Below are positions 35,838 to 49,120 of a DNA stretch of 64,000 nucleotides, in pieces. Position 1 is the stretch's first letter. The number at the start of each line of letters is the position of its first letter. The notes beneath the pieces are model-generated. The model did not search any database. It saw only the letters and a list, made by a program, of their open reading frames with translations, and had not been told where the DNA came from. The position numbers were made by a program, and so were the translations under genes. Source of the stretch: Ophthalmolycus amberensis (taxonomy: Eukaryota > Chordata > Actinopteri > Perciformes > Zoarcidae). Location: contig JAFEUB010001476.1 of assembly GCA_024529925.1 (NCBI GenBank), positions 582,501 to 646,500 of the forward strand, in the 5' to 3' direction.

Positions 35838-35840
<3 letters not shown>

Positions 35841-36607
35841 GCAGAGAGATGAAAAAAGTTGTTTGGGTTTAATCTTTTGAGTGCAAGAATTACAAAAAGC
35901 CATTATAATGTCATATTATATCATTAAACAAACGACAGCTATGCTTGATTGTTTGCATTTAATACATAGCATGAGCCATGTTTTGTCCTGTAACAACTGT
36001 TTGATCAAATAAGATAGTAATTAATGCCATGTTCATATAACAGGCAAAACCCATCATTACCACCAAAAAGTAAATAAAGACCAATAAACTAGCAGAGGAT
36101 CGTCAGTACATCAGAATAATAAAAAGTGATTTATTGTGGAGCTAAAAAACCTAATTTATGTTTTGACTATAAACCTAAGCCACCATCAGAGCCATGAGTG
36201 TGGTCTGAGAATCTTCAAAGTACATTTAAGAGTAGTTAACAGCAGTTCTGTTTTGGTGTGTGGGCCTCTCATGTGATGTTGGAACCATTCAAGCTTTGAT
36301 TTACAAAGGTATATGTGTATATGTGAACACTCGCTCTGGTTTTACTGTTGTAATCAAACACTTTTACAACGTACTGTAAAATCCTACAGGTAAAGAAGAC
36401 AGCTGTGCATATTTAGTAGCCCTACAGCTGATATGCCTGTAACAGATGTAGTCGTGACTACTATTTGCATCAACACATTGAAAATAACGCTTCATAATAC
36501 AGAACTCTATTGTTTCAACTTGACTCTTTGTTTCTCAGCGCAGAAAAATGGACACAAAAACTACTAAAACATCTCAATGCAAAATGAGATGCCTTCAAAA
36601 CTTCTCA

Positions 36608-36790
36608 ATACTGTACTTAAGCACAACTCTGAGGTAATTTTACTTTACTTTATCTAAATACCATGCTTCTTTATACTTCTAGTCCACTACAATCCAGAAG
36701 GAAATATTGTACCCTTTACTCCAACAGATACAATTACTAGTTACTTCGCCAATTAAGATTTCAATCTACAAATACAGTTAATTAATCTAG
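36608..36790 (+). mobile_element. Partial hAT-like MITE copy
   Basis: CTGTACTTAAGCACAACTCTGAGGTA, then TTCTTTATACTTCTAGTCCA, GGAAATATTGTACCCTTTAC and TACTAGTTACTTCGCCAATT match the 5' half of the element at 51871-52331. The terminal CAGTGG end is absent, so the copy is truncated. Confidence 0.65.
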
Positions 36791-38569
36791 TTAATACAAA
36801 ACAGCGGCTACAGTAAAAGGTAGGACAGCTACTTATTTAAAAATAAAAGAAACATGTAATGTCATGTACAACCCTTCTGCAGCTCCTCTAAACAACTCAA
36901 ACTGTCAGAGGAAAGCAGAAGGGATTTTGGAAACAAAGTTGTCACAAATACAGTGAATAGTACGTTGGATTCAGTCATTTGATTATCAATATTCAACAGA
37001 AAGCAGAGATGGGAAGTAGAGGGCCGTAAAGATGGGGGGATAAAAGAAAGAGAGGCCACTCTGGTTCTCATTTCCAGTCTGTGGACATTACCGCTTCATT
37101 AGCAAGCAGCATGTGCTAAATATTATTCCGACTCTGATGGCTATCACACTCCTATGTAATGAGATACAGGCCGACTGAACACACACATCTTAGACGTTTT
37201 CTCTTCCCCTCCAACACCTCCTGACCCTCCTTTTACCTCTGAGCAAGTGTGTATGTTAATATGTCTGGAGTAGATGAATATTCAGTGCACTTGTGATGGC
37301 TGTAGTGCAAACACCAGAGAAACAAAAGGGTAAAGAAGTGGAAGAAAGAGGAGAAGAGAAGGATACAGCTCCCTAAACTCTAATCCAGGCTACTACGTCT
37401 TCCTCCCTGCGATACCCAGATCTCATTTCAGCTCCAGGACTTTAGGACCTCGCTCTTTACTCTCATATCTCCCTCTGGTCGATTTAGGAGAATTATTCAA
37501 ATGAAGGAGAAACTTTGTCCGATAAAGAACCTCAGATGTTCTTTTAAGGACCTTTGAAGGTTGCAGATGGAAAAGGGATTCCTCTAGAGTCGTTCCCTCA
37601 TTAAGAATGATAATTGAGATCTGGATGTGTTTGATATACACCATTAAACTAAAGGTCTGAGCCGGTTGCTGAGGGAGAGAATAGTTCAGGGCAAAGGGAA
37701 ATGTTCATCTGTGGAAAACCTCGTGAGCATTATAAATGATTTGTCATACACCTGGTTTCAACTCTGTCTTATTAAATGAAAGGTTCTCGAAAAAAAAGGT
37801 GCTTAAATGCAAATTACAAAACAAAAGTGATTGGTCTGGTGTGCAATCACATATTACTGAATTCATTATTATGTACAGCTGAGTAAGGTTTTGTAGCTCT
37901 ATTAAATTAGCATATGCTGTATTTCTTTATAGAAATACTTTATAGAAGCATTTGGAGAATAAGAGTGTGTTTTATGTGAATGCATGGGATTCTCCGAAAA
38001 GATTATACGTATCTTTCTTTTCCTACTTTTGGTCTTCTCTTACTAGTCTTTCTATTTTCAGAGAAAGGTGGACAGACACACACACACACACACACACACT
38101 AATCATCCACTGTCTAACCATTCTTGATTACTACTACCCCCTAGAGGTACATATTTCAGTACAGGAATATCTTGAAGACAAACAGATAGAACTACTGAAG
38201 CTTTTTGTGGTGACAAAGAACAATATAATACAGAGTAAGTGAACTAAATGTGGATTCTGAAAAACATCTGACACAAAAATGGATTCAGATAAGAAGAATT
38301 AAGTCTGGTGGGTTGGGATTTACAGTCCTAAATCTGTGTTCAGTTTGGTTATTATACAATCAGGCATCAATTTAATCAATTTAATCATATCAATTCTGGC
38401 AAGACGGTAACTGGCAATTTGAGCTCTTATAATGAAAGAACAAATTTAATTTTGTATATCATGAAAGTATATCAGCTGGAAATCTACATTGTGTCTTACT
38501 TGGCTCAACCAAAAACCCACTGACTGATTTAGAAAATTGGAAAAGTAGAATGTAACAGTGTCAGCATGC
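36791..38569. other. Intergenic, no gene seen
   Basis: AT-rich with a short (AC)n run at 38077-38099. Short open frames (36862-37071, 37423-37644, 37952-38242) have no recognisable domains. Confidence 0.5.
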
Positions 38570-38574
38570 TACTA

Positions 38575-38960
38575 GCCTTTAGTGGAGGAGGAAGTAAAAG
38601 TCCTGCATTGAAAATGTCACTAATCAGTACATATTTTGTAAAAGTAAAACTCATAATTCAGAGCAGACTATTATTTTATATCATATTGGATTATTATTAC
38701 TGATGCATTATTGAGTGAGTAGCATTTAACTGTTGTAGTTGGTCGTGGTGGAGCTTATTTAAAATTTTGATATTGTTGAACAGTTAAATATATAAATACG
38801 CATCATGTGTTTTTATGTAAAATTCCTTCGGAACTAAAGCTGCTATAACTAAATATATAGTGGCCTAAAAATAATTTGAAATTAAGTGGCGCAGAAGTAT
38901 AAAGTACCACAAAATGGAAATACAAGTACAATATGTACTGAAGTGTACTCACACTTACAT
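38575..38960 (-). mobile_element. hAT-like MITE copy, inverted
   Basis: Starting at 38580, AGTGGAGGAGGAAGTAAAAGTC is followed by an AT-rich interior and then GCAGAAGTATAAAGTACCAC, AAATGGAAATACAAGTACAA and TGTACTGAAGTGTACTCAC. This reads as the reverse complement of the family at 51871-52331 and 36608-36790. The outer right end is degenerate. Confidence 0.65.
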
Positions 38961-39044
38961 GTACCCATGTCTACAAAAAACATATTTCTCTTTATTAAAA
39001 GTCCCATTCAGTTTGTACTCTTAACTCATTAAAGTAACTGTTAC

Positions 39045-39425
39045 ATGGAGAAACATGGAGAAGCAGCGTTCAGTTTTTCTGCTCCACATATCTGGAACAA
39101 AGTCCCAGAAAGCTGCAGGTCTGCTGAGACCCTCAGCTCATTTAAATCAAGATTGAAGACTTTTCTGTTTGCTGCTGCCTTTAATTGAACCACATTCAAT
39201 TAATATATTCATCAATTTCCTGCATTTCTGCATTTTACTACTGTATTTTATTTCTTACACTGTTTTTTTAAAATGTTTTAATGCAATGAATGTTCTTAAT
39301 TGTTTTTAAATCTCCTTTTCTTTTGCCCTATGTTTTGATGCTTTTAATGGTTTTATGTGAAGCACTTTGAATTACCTTGTTGTTGAAATGTGCTATACAA
39401 ATAAACTTGCCTTGCCTTGCCTTAC
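39045..39425 (+). mobile_element. LINE 3' end (CR1/L2-like non-LTR retrotransposon)
   Basis: A 44-codon frame from 39057 to a TGA at 39186-39188 reads GEAAFSFSAPHIWNKVPESC, then SSFKSRLKTFLFAAAFN. This is the typical carboxy end of CR1/L2-clade ORF2 proteins (the F-x-SAP-x-WN-x-x-P and FK-x-x-LKT-x-LF motifs). A 3' UTR of about 240 nt follows, with GAAGCACTTTGAATTACC and GTGCTATACAAATAAACTTG, ending in a short (CCTTG)n-type tail at about 39405-39425. It is a 5'-truncated copy, as is usual for LINE insertions. Confidence 0.8.
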
Positions 39426-39669
39426 ATGAATTAAAAACTAGGATGGACTGCGTATGGATGGAGAGTGGAAACAGCATGAGGGTCAGGATGTAATGTTGAG
39501 TATTATCAGGCTATTTATGCTCCACTGCAATGTGGTGCTATGACCCCCCAATCAGATCAGAGCTCAGAGGGCGATAAAAGCCAATCAGAGAGGTACAAAG
39601 GGATAAGGAAGCAGACCTGGCCCTGCAGGAGATGAGCTCCGGCCTCAGAGCCACGCAATCCACATGCAA

Positions 39670-39698
39670 ATACACACACACACACACACACACACAAT
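39670..39698. repeat. (AC)n microsatellite
   Basis: AC run of about 28 nt, directly visible. Confidence 0.95.
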
Positions 39699-40193
39699 TT
39701 TGTGCACATTTTTGCTTGAAGTTCGTATTTAATATCTTAATCTATTCAGGCCCCCAGCTGTTTTTCTTTCTTTTTAAATCAAAGTTGGTTTAAAAATAAA
39801 AGTTGGTCCTGAAAACTGGTCATATTTAATTAAAATACAGTAAAATATTATGTATTTTTTTTAAATCACACACGCCAAGACACATTTTTTTCGTAAAATA
39901 TGCTGTTTGAATTATTTCTAACCCCTCTCACAACTACTCACATTGTTACAATAATGTATTTACTGTGTCATCCCAAATTTTGGTATTTTGTTTAAGTTTG
40001 ATTTAAGGTTACTTAATACAAACAGATATCTGGTGGGAGAGAATGTTGAATAAAAAATGACAAATTTTGAATTGTGATTTAACAAACGTTTGAGTAGTGA
40101 CACCATGACTTTGCTACATATCTCATACATTTTGCGTGACGCTGACTTAGCCAGTACAAACTTACAGCAAAGCATGTTTTCTTTGGAAAGCAT

Positions 40194-40213
40194 GCCCCCC
40201 CCCCCCCCCCCCC
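40194..40213. repeat. Poly-C run
   Basis: About 19 consecutive C residues, directly visible. Exact length is uncertain. Confidence 0.9.
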
Positions 40214-40955
40214 CTATCCCCTCCATTCAAAACATTGACAGCGCAGCAGTCAAATAATGTCAAGTACAGCGATGTTAAGCTGAATACATCAGAATCTAAA
40301 TATTATCAACACTTATTCACTGTGTGGCTGGTTTTTTAGTGATGTTTACAATAAATCACACATGTAGTTTCAACACAGACCTGGCGACGTATTTAGTGTT
40401 CTTTCGTCATAGAACCTGATTTTGACAACAGGGTGGAGGAGAATATTTGAAAGACCTTCAAAAAAGTGAAAGCTGGCCCAAAAAGAGATCAAAGGCTGCA
40501 ATTACAAACAGCGTGCCGCAGTGATGGAGATGATAACGAATGCTCTGGCGAATAGAAAGCCGGCACTATGAACCTCAACTCACCCTGTCTTCCTCCACCT
40601 CGAGCCCAAAGCGGCCGAGCAGAAGTCCTTGACTTCGTTTAAAGGGGTCTGCCACGGGTCAGGCAAAGGTTGTGTACAGGAAGGAGCTGGGAAGTGCACG
40701 ACACAATCACAACTTCTCATCTAATGGTAAGCCTGCTTCATTTTTTTCAGTTTGGTTGATTTTTCTGTATTTGTTTTGTGGCTGAGACTTTTTGCCCGAG
40801 GTTTTTCATGCAGGCTTTACTGGTAAGTAACTCCTATCAAAAACGAAAAACAACTTCTGCTTTAAAATGCAGTCAAAGCAGTAACTAGTAACAATAGCTG
40901 TTGTAAAAATTTTAACTCTTTTCTGGAAAATGTGTACACATTCTGGGGGCGAACA

Positions 40956-40957
<2 letters not shown>

Positions 40958-41023
<66 letters not shown>
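40958..41023. repeat. (GT)n microsatellite
   Basis: About 66 nt of uninterrupted GT. Confidence 0.97.
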
Positions 41024-41026
<3 letters not shown>

Positions 41027-42150
41027 CATTAAAAACAAAAATCTAAAACTAAAAGGATGAAAAGACGCTCTGCTGCCATGGCAACATCCTTTATTGTTCC
41101 TCTGCTCAAAATGCACGACATTACATAAGCATTAAAAGTTTATGGATAAAAGAGAATTTTCATGAATTTTCAGTGTTACCCATTGTACTCTTTGTGTGTA
41201 TCCTTGAGGCCTGACAAAGTTAAAACATTTACAATTTAAACATTTTTATGTACATTTGTTTACTAGCCAGCAGTCTTCTTCCTCACTGCCCTTGTTAGTA
41301 CCTTCCTACATTTTGCGTGTTACCACCACCGACTTTAAACCTGCAGAATAGCACGAAGGTGTCAACGGGATAGTTTAACACATCGTCTACATGCATCATG
41401 CAAAACAGGGATGCACTCATAAGAATTTTGGCCTGTAGTACTACCAGTGGTCAAAAACTCTACAGAATTCCTTTAAGTACTGCTTCTGACCCAGTACATC
41501 ACATACTGTATATACTGTATGCCTGCATGTGCACGCACGCACACACACACACACACACACACACAAACACTCACATCCAAGTGCGTGCATTCACAATTCA
41601 CCTCCCTCTCACCCCTCTTCCCTGGGTGGGAGTCCATTTCCGTCTCCTGATACATAAATAAATAAAGGGGTATATAGTGCCCCAGGACTGGGATAGAAGA
41701 GACAGAGTGTTAACGCAAGAGAGAGAAAGAAAAGAATAGTTGCGGACAGACGGAGGAGAAGTGAAGAGGAGGAGGTGAGGAGGGGGGTTTGTAATTGTTT
41801 CCCAGCTCAGTGAAGTTCAGTCCCAATGCGACCGGGCCGTCTCTCCCCGCGGAGCCCACCTCCCCTCTCTTCCAGACACGAGAGGGAGGCCTCAATCAAA
41901 CATATGAGCCACAAAACATGACCTGGCAAGTTCAGCAGGAAAAGAGGGGAGGAGAAGAGAGTTAGTGTGAATTGATTGAATTACACTTGGCCAAAAACAC
42001 CATGTGTGGGGCTGAAAGTGGAGGGAGTGACAGGCTGCGGTAATAATGACTCTATGCACTCATTAATTAAGGCTGTTGTTACGAGTGCTTTTTAACATTA
42101 ATGCTAGACTGTTACAATTATAGTACCAGTATTAGAGCCAGAAACACACA

Positions 42151-42190
<40 letters not shown>

Positions 42191-42207
42191 TGTGTGTGTG
42201 TGTGTGT

Positions 42208-42240
<33 letters not shown>
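42151..42240. repeat. Compound (GT)n array
   Basis: Three GT runs separated by TAG and TAT interruptions, about 90 nt in total. Confidence 0.97.
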
Positions 42241-42243
<3 letters not shown>

Positions 42244-42789
42244 GAGTCTTCTAGAAACTGAGACTTAAGGGGGAGAAAATAGGTTAATTGAGTTTGTTTT
42301 GTTTGGAGCCAATCTAATGATGGGTGAAATAAATAAAGTTATGCCTCTCGGGGACTATAGGAGAGACAGAAGAAATGGGGCAAAAAATTCAGATTTTGAA
42401 CAAATATATTTGTCTTCTAGGGATCATACATCCCTTCCCTTTCTCTCGTCTCATCCCCCACTTTCCCATAGAGGAGAATAATAGCTCAAAGCACCAAAAA
42501 TAATTAAGCTTCTGAATTTATTCATCTCATTTAAAATGGCCGTCCGCACGGAAGCATTGAGCATGGAAGAAGAAGGGTTTCCTCGCGCTAATTCTCGCTG
42601 TAAGTGTTGTTTGTTGTCGTATCTCTCACAGTCGTATCAGTGTGGGCAACAGAAGCAAACTTCACCTGCCAATCATAAACAACCCGCCAGCTACATTAAT
42701 TACACAGGACACAGGCTACATCAGTGAACACGCAGTAACTGCATCCATGCCAACACAAAGACTGCACCAAAGTATAGCTACAGTACTCA

Positions 42790-43447
42790 TACAGTACGTA
42801 CTGTCTGCAGAGTCAAACACTTTAAAACTTTAGATCTGAACCAACTCTCAGTTGTTTTAAATCATGATTTAAACTTTTATTTTTAACTATTGGGTTCAAT
42901 TATAAATTCAGAGCACATCTTGAGGGATTAGCTCCACATGACGCCGTGGGTCGGGACAGGCGGTATCAGCAGCAACAGCTGTATGAGCGCAGTGCAGAGT
43001 GGCGGCTATTAGCTAGCTAGTGGGGCAAGCTAGCAGGGACTCGCATGCACTAACATGCACATGCGGCCAGACCAGTATATGTAAACAAAGCACAGACAAA
43101 CTTAGATTACAACACACACAGAGGGAAAGTGATTCCATTATCTGCTAAGGAGGCCATTACTCTTATACACACATAGCAAACTATGTCAATTAAACTTTTT
43201 GCTGCTATATTAATGCTCTGAATTTCAAATGTAGCACCATTGAACTTTAATTCATATGTTGCACTACATTAATAAAGGCACTTTATAGTCTACTGTTTAA
43301 TGTATCTTATTCTATTTTAGCGGATGTCTTTCTTCTATTAGGTTTACTCCTTTTTAAAATTTGATCAATGTGTGTCTTTTTATACACATTTTTATACTAC
43401 CTTTGTAGTTGAAAGTTGCTATACAAACAAACATGCCTTGCCTTATA
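42790..43447 (+). mobile_element. Degenerate LINE-tail-like and other repeat mosaic
   Basis: TCAGTTGTTTTAAATCATGA and TTTAAACTTTTATTTTTAAC (about 42848-42890) resemble the 3' UTR of the LINE copy at 39 kb. AAAGTTGCTATACAAACAAA and CATGCCTTGCCTTA (43412-43445) resemble its tail. The 500 nt between them, including a GCTAGCTAG-rich patch and GTATATGTAAACAAAGCAC, look like a separate dispersed repeat inserted within. Boundaries and family names are uncertain. Confidence 0.45.
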
Positions 43448-46400
43448 GACTACAAGAGAAGAAAGATAACACTGACTTGGACACATAGTGTATTTGCTTA
43501 CATTTGCATGGGCCTTATTTTCGGACTGGGACATTCCGATCACATGAAGCTTCCATTGTTCATATTTGCTGCATTAAACGCCTCGGGATCTGCTGGAAAC
43601 ACATTTTGCTGAAAAACAGAAACTGCCCTCGGGTGTAAAAGTAAAAACCAAGATCATGGAGTCTCATTGACCAATGAGAAGACTCATTTGCATGTTAAAT
43701 CTCCAGTACAGAGCAACATTAGTGGCATAGTAGTCGTGTCAAAAACTGGGCCATGAACATGTTTTGTCCTGTATAAGATTCTAGAAAATCCAGCTCAGCA
43801 ATCATCTCCAAATCTCCAGCATCAGTGGGATATTGGGATTTGAATGTAATTATTCTATGACCACTTAGTTCAGGCTGTCACTGCTAAGGTCACATGAATA
43901 AGCCTCCATATTTGTCTCTAATCGAGCCACTAATCTAAGAGCCTGAATCAATCCTCCATTCTGCCTTTATTGATCTCATCTCCTCTGTCTACCAGTCTCA
44001 CTCCCGCTTTTTCGTCTCTGTCTCCTCCCCAGCATGCTCTTTGCAGTAATAGATACTGAAGATGTCAGGCAGATTTAACATTTATTGCTTCTTTAAAACG
44101 GCCTCTGACCCACACACAATACCCTCCACCGCGCCTGCAGACATGCCTAAAAAAGAGAAAGCAGCACGTCTCAGTGGGTGCAGTTAACGTTAAGGGGCTG
44201 TCACTCTTATTGTTGCAGTGGCCATGAAATGATGAAGCTTGGTTAATGGCTGCCTTATCTCTGCACCAGGCTTAATAATGGCTGTTCAAAGCCTGCTTCT
44301 CCAGGTGGGAGTTATGTAATTAAGCCTCTATATTACACTCAGACTAACCACAATAACCATATGGTTTGAACTCAGAGCAGGATACTGAAAGGTTTTCAAT
44401 GCCTGGGGGCCGGGACCAATGGATGCAAGTAGAGTAACCTGATTGTAAATGTCTACATGTGTCCATTTCTCCTGTGGCAGCAATTATGTGCTTGCCTATT
44501 TGTGTGTGTACAGTCAGTTATGCTCACATCGTACCTTGCCTGCAGTGTTTTCACAGGCAGCTGAAGGGAGGAAAATTATTATTCAACATGTTCTAATTAA
44601 TTAAATTGCACACGGCCGAACTGCAGTGCTTCATTCATATTTATACGAAAGGAACAGAAATTAGAAAACCCAGGGGAAAAATCATCCATGCTGCAGAGTA
44701 AGAAAATACGGCAGGACAGTGAACCGAAGCTCGAGCCACAGGATCGCTAACACAGTCCAAGACTTACGACAGAGTGAGGGACGCAAGAATTCATAGATAA
44801 TTATCAAAAAACAGCTGATGCAGTTGAGGAGAAAAAGATGCTTAAAATTGCTCCTATTTTTGATAATGCAACACATATGCAGTAGTATGAATTTATAGTT
44901 TTAATAAGTTCAGTTCCCCCACCAAACAGACTGTTCAGTGTAAAGTAGTGCAAGAGCGTGAAGTCCAAGGATTGCTGGTGTAAATAATGTATATAACCCC
45001 ACTGTATGCACGGAGATGGTAAATGGTTTATTGTAATTCTCATCATAATCGAGTGACTATAATATGTTTTTAAACAGCACGTTACCACATTAGTGTGAAG
45101 AGAAATGTATAGATGTAGTGCCTTTAGAATGAATGGACTGAAGTTAGGGTTAGAAAGTTACATTTTACTTTAGGGTCGTCAGGATAAATACAGATGCAAC
45201 AAAAAAAACAAGTGTTAGTTTGTTGAAGGTTCTGGAACATCAAAATAAAGTGTTTCCAAAAAACAAGAGGACAAAGACAAAGATGTTTGTGTTTGGAAAC
45301 AGTTTTGCTTCATTAAGCTGAAGAAGAAAGACAAAGATCATCAAAAGGCAGAAAATGAACGAACAAACCAAGATGCGTCTTCCATAAGTCAAAACAACAT
45401 CCAGATGAGTGAGGCATCCTGCTAACTCGTCCCATATGAAATGATCCTGAAGTCTTTTCTGCCCTCAGAGATCACTGAGCTTTCAAATCAACCGCACATT
45501 TTATTAGACAGACACTGGGATCATGGAGACTGATACACAGAGGGATCAGTTGATGCAGAGCGGTCAGACCATGACAATGGCCGTCATGGCTGTCTGTGGT
45601 GAGTGTGGTATTTACATGAACTCTGGACAACACAAATCATTGCTGCAAAAACACTGCAAAACAAAAACACACTATGCTAAATATAAATGTGTCAACTACT
45701 TGTCTCTGAAATGGTTGGATGAAAGACAAACGTCAGTGTTTCATTGCTGGTGTTTACAGAAAACACAGCCAGTAAGAGAACCTGTGTACAGCGGGTGTTT
45801 TACAGTTTATAGTCAAGTTGGCAGCCGGAGATGAAGGTTTGTCAGATCCTCAAAGTGACAGTTCAGGCTGTTTGAAAACATTCATGTTTGGTTTTGCACT
45901 CTCTCTTGTTCCTACACTGTCACTTTCTAGTCTGTAATTTGTAGTCTGTAATAAAAGCTGTAAAATGATTTACCCAATAACCAATCAGTGTATAAAGTAT
46001 CAACTAGCAGTGAAACATCCCGATGACAAATTCGAGGCGACCTCTTGTTTTGCCTTGTTTGTCTCTTCTATGTTTGTGCATCCAACTGTCTACAGCCAAA
46101 ATAAATAAAATAAGACAGAGTAAAACTAAATATTTTAACGAAATAGAAAACTCTGTAGAACCAGACCAGAAAATGTTGTCTTTTTGATGTTCTGTAGCTG
46201 TGATTTGCCGTAGATTTGCTTGTTTTGCTGTTTCTGTGCCGCTCATCTGTGTCTAAACCTATTGCCCCACATCGCTGATGTGTGATAGCTCACCTCCTCG
46301 CAGTCTGGATCACAAGTCACATCAAAGGTCTGCTCGGCGCACCGATCCTGGCCTCGTGCTGGCTGATAAAGCAACACCTCATCCATGACTTCAACCACAT

Positions 46401-48022
46401 CCCTCAATTCTGTACAATCTTCCTATCTGCTTGAAACCGGTCTATACTTGTACGTCTGGGGCTTATTTTCAAGAACGCAAAGCAAAACTGCATGAACGTG
46501 CCAAAAGGTGGAGAACTACAGCAGAAAAGAGAAGGCCAGTAAGAGAGTCAATGGTGTGCACACGTAACTTCACTGTAATGTCTGTGTGTGACGAGAAGAG
46601 ATCGAGTTACATGCTTAAACTACTGTCTGGGCAAATCGGAAGCATTCAAGACACCCAACCCCCCTCCCAGATATTGCTGATTAAATAATAAAAGCATGAT
46701 AATCGAAGCTGCATTTCCATTTATGAAATCTAACTCACAGGCTGTTCTACCGCGGGGGCTGTCGTCCCGTCCCCCCCAAATCATTCCCAAACAGTCTGCC
46801 TGACTTCTGCACCCCATGCCAAATGCAGAGAAGGAAAAGGGAAGGAGAAAAATAAATAAATCCTCAATTTTAATGGCTCATTTCCGTGGGACACTACCCT
46901 CAAGCCTTGGGCCTGACATCAGTAAAGAGACAGCCGCTCAACCCCAATCCTCCATTAAATGTTCCCATCCGCACAAACTCTGAGTAACGCATAAGAGTAG
47001 GGAGTATGTCTAATCTGATTTCTCAGTTTGGTCCTCCTCCCCAGAGAGCAGACAGGCAGTCGGACCCGCTGGTGGCAGGGCAGGTGAAGCTCCCGGCACA
47101 AACAGGCTGAATTCACGATTAGTTATGTATATGCTCGCTCCTGTTTGTTTGTGTCTGGGAAAACTAACTGAGACAATACAAACTGAATTTCTTGAAACAT
47201 ACAAAAGAGATAAAAAAGTAACAGTGACGGTTCATTAGTAGAAGTTGTATTTTCTGAACTTTAAATCTCAGTGCAACTCCAAACCCAATCTGTAAGTTTT
47301 GGCCATATTAATAAAACCGCTGGTATTTTTGGATGTATAATGAATCGCTTGAAAAACATTTAGCTTTTGATTGCAAAACTAATCATGATTGAAATTATAG
47401 ATACAAAATAATAAACCAGCAAAGAAAGAAAGAAGGAGAAAAAACAACAGACTTCAAATGAAAAAGATCCGTGTCCTGTTTACAGATCTTTGAAAAGATA
47501 AGTGATGGAGAAAAAAAATACATGATACTTTTATTCCCCGAAACTTAATGACAACTAAAATAATTTTTTGCTGTATCATAAAATAACCAATCTTGATCAT
47601 TTGTGTGATTGATTCTTGGATTAAGATATCACAAGATATCTTCATGCAGGTTTTTTGGGGGGAATTGCTGCTGCGTGGCTTGAAGTCCACTGAGACTTAC
47701 GTGTGATACTGGACTGATGAAGTCCACAGGATGTAGCCTGACTTTGTTTTTAGAAACTAAACCTGCCTGGGAGTGGTCGTACAGGAAGAAGACAAAGAAA
47801 ATGTTTTATACTACTGTGTTAGAATCTGTTCATGTGTGTAACCGCACATCTTAAATATGATTACAGCTATGTTACACTGTGTTGTCAATCATTCATTACA
47901 TGTGTTTATACTGCCAGTTCAAAATGTAAGGAAAACCCTGCAGTTCATTCTGGCATCGTGTTGGTGACATTCTGATGTAAACAAACACGCATGTATACAT
48001 AACGGCCAATATAGAGGTCAGC
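43448..48022. other. Intergenic, no gene seen
   Basis: AT-rich unique-looking sequence. The open frame 45523-45834 has a few Cys/His residues but no recognisable finger spacing. Nothing else is supported. Confidence 0.5.
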
Positions 48023-48112
48023 AAAAATGGTCGAGGCCATGTCCACATGTCATGCGATAATTCCATAAAGTAAAAATGTACGAGGTCACGTCCACATATT
48101 GTAGGATAATCG
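48023..48112 (+). repeat. Diverged 49-nt tandem duplication
   Basis: AAAAATGGTCGAGGCCATGT at 48023 and AAAAATGTACGAGGTCACGT at 48072 begin two similar units that continue CCACAT..GATAAT. They are two copies with several substitutions, probably part of an older dispersed repeat. Confidence 0.7.
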
Positions 48113-48957
48113 ATAATGTACTTAACGTTGCAGGTCTAATTGGTGTGTTATGAATATATATTACGTGTTAATATAGTGCATATAAATGCTTGCAAGTGTT
48201 ACCCAACAATCCATCATCAGAAACGAGGGCAAAATGATCACGCAATTGAAGATATGTTTCATACATATCTCGGAATACATGATATAATTTTGCTCGGTGT
48301 GTCATATAACTTCTGTCTGATGCTTCAGGGAGCAGATGTGGACTCATATGAACAAAGAAGAGAAGGAGATATTTTGTTCTGCGCTATCAGTCGCTATCTG
48401 CCGCTCAGTCTCACCCTCGAATGGCCTCTGCTCCTCTGTTGTCTCCTCGCAATGATGTTATGTACACACACCTGATTATTAACATGCAGCCATGGAGCAG
48501 TGAAAAGAGGAGCGAGGGGTAGAGGCAAAACAGAGGGAAGAAAGGCCTGATGGGAATCTTTTCGGGACAGTAAACACTGCATGAATTAACCTATCAGAGA
48601 GCTGACGAAGTGAGGCGTGACCAGGAAACAAATGAGGAGAGGGCGAGAGGAGTAAGAATATATAATAGTATATACTGATAATATAATGTATATAATATCC
48701 TGGTGTTTTTACTGTGTTTTTATGTTTTTTGCTATATTTGATATACCGCACTTAGCTCAACTGTTGTTTTTAAATGTGCTTCCATAAATACATTTTTGAT
48801 TTGATTTGGATTTAAAATAGAACAACAGAGCTTTTGAGAATATATGTTTATATATATATGTATATTGTTGAATTCTCTTAAAATATACTTTTAATTCTTT
48901 TATTCTATTACACAAGTCAGAGATATATTTTATTGTTTTACAGAACGCTTATGTATG
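48113..48957. other. Intergenic; possible old LINE tail near 48720-48810
   Basis: TTTTTAAATGTGCTTCCATA and ATACATTTTTGATTTGATTT (about 48766-48808) resemble a non-LTR element tail ending in a short GATTT repeat. Upstream sequence gives no ORF support, so the call is weak. No genes were seen. Confidence 0.35.
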
Positions 48958-49120
48958 CATGTGTGTATAAGTGTAAGTGTGTATAAGTGTGTATATAAGT
49001 GCGTATAAGTGTGTATAGTGTGTATAAGTGTGTATAAGTGTGTATAGTGTGTATATAAGTGTGTATAGTGTGTATACAGGTGTATAAGTGTGTATAAGTG
49101 TGTATGTGTGTGTATAGTGC
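48958..49120. repeat. Minisatellite, GTGTATAAGT-type units
   Basis: About 160 nt of variable 8-10-nt units (GTGTATAAGT, GTGTATAGT and GTATATAAGT variants). Unit length and sequence vary irregularly. The Tyr/Thr/His-rich minus-strand frames across it are repeat translations. Confidence 0.92.

Larger units (their letters stand above)
34836..36600. other. Intergenic, no gene seen
   Basis: The region holds a GT tract plus 14-G run (about 35414-35442) and a long GT tract (35767-35837). Overlapping open frames at 35169-35675 are repeat-rich shadows. I see nothing else I can name. Confidence 0.5.
39426..42780. other. Intergenic, no gene seen
   Basis: The region contains CA runs at 39670-39698, a C run at about 40194-40213, a long GT tract (40958-41023), a CA run (about 41539-41565) and a compound GT array (42151-42240). 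A GC-richer segment at 40500-40700 is unexplained. No supported coding sequence was found. Confidence 0.5.

Noticed and set aside
45523..45834. Small zinc-finger gene
   Set aside because: It has CGECG and some His/Cys but no C2H2 or C4 finger spacing, splice context or homology I recognise.
48958..49120. CRISPR-like array
   Set aside because: Units are 8-10 nt with no spacers, in a vertebrate genome; it is a minisatellite.
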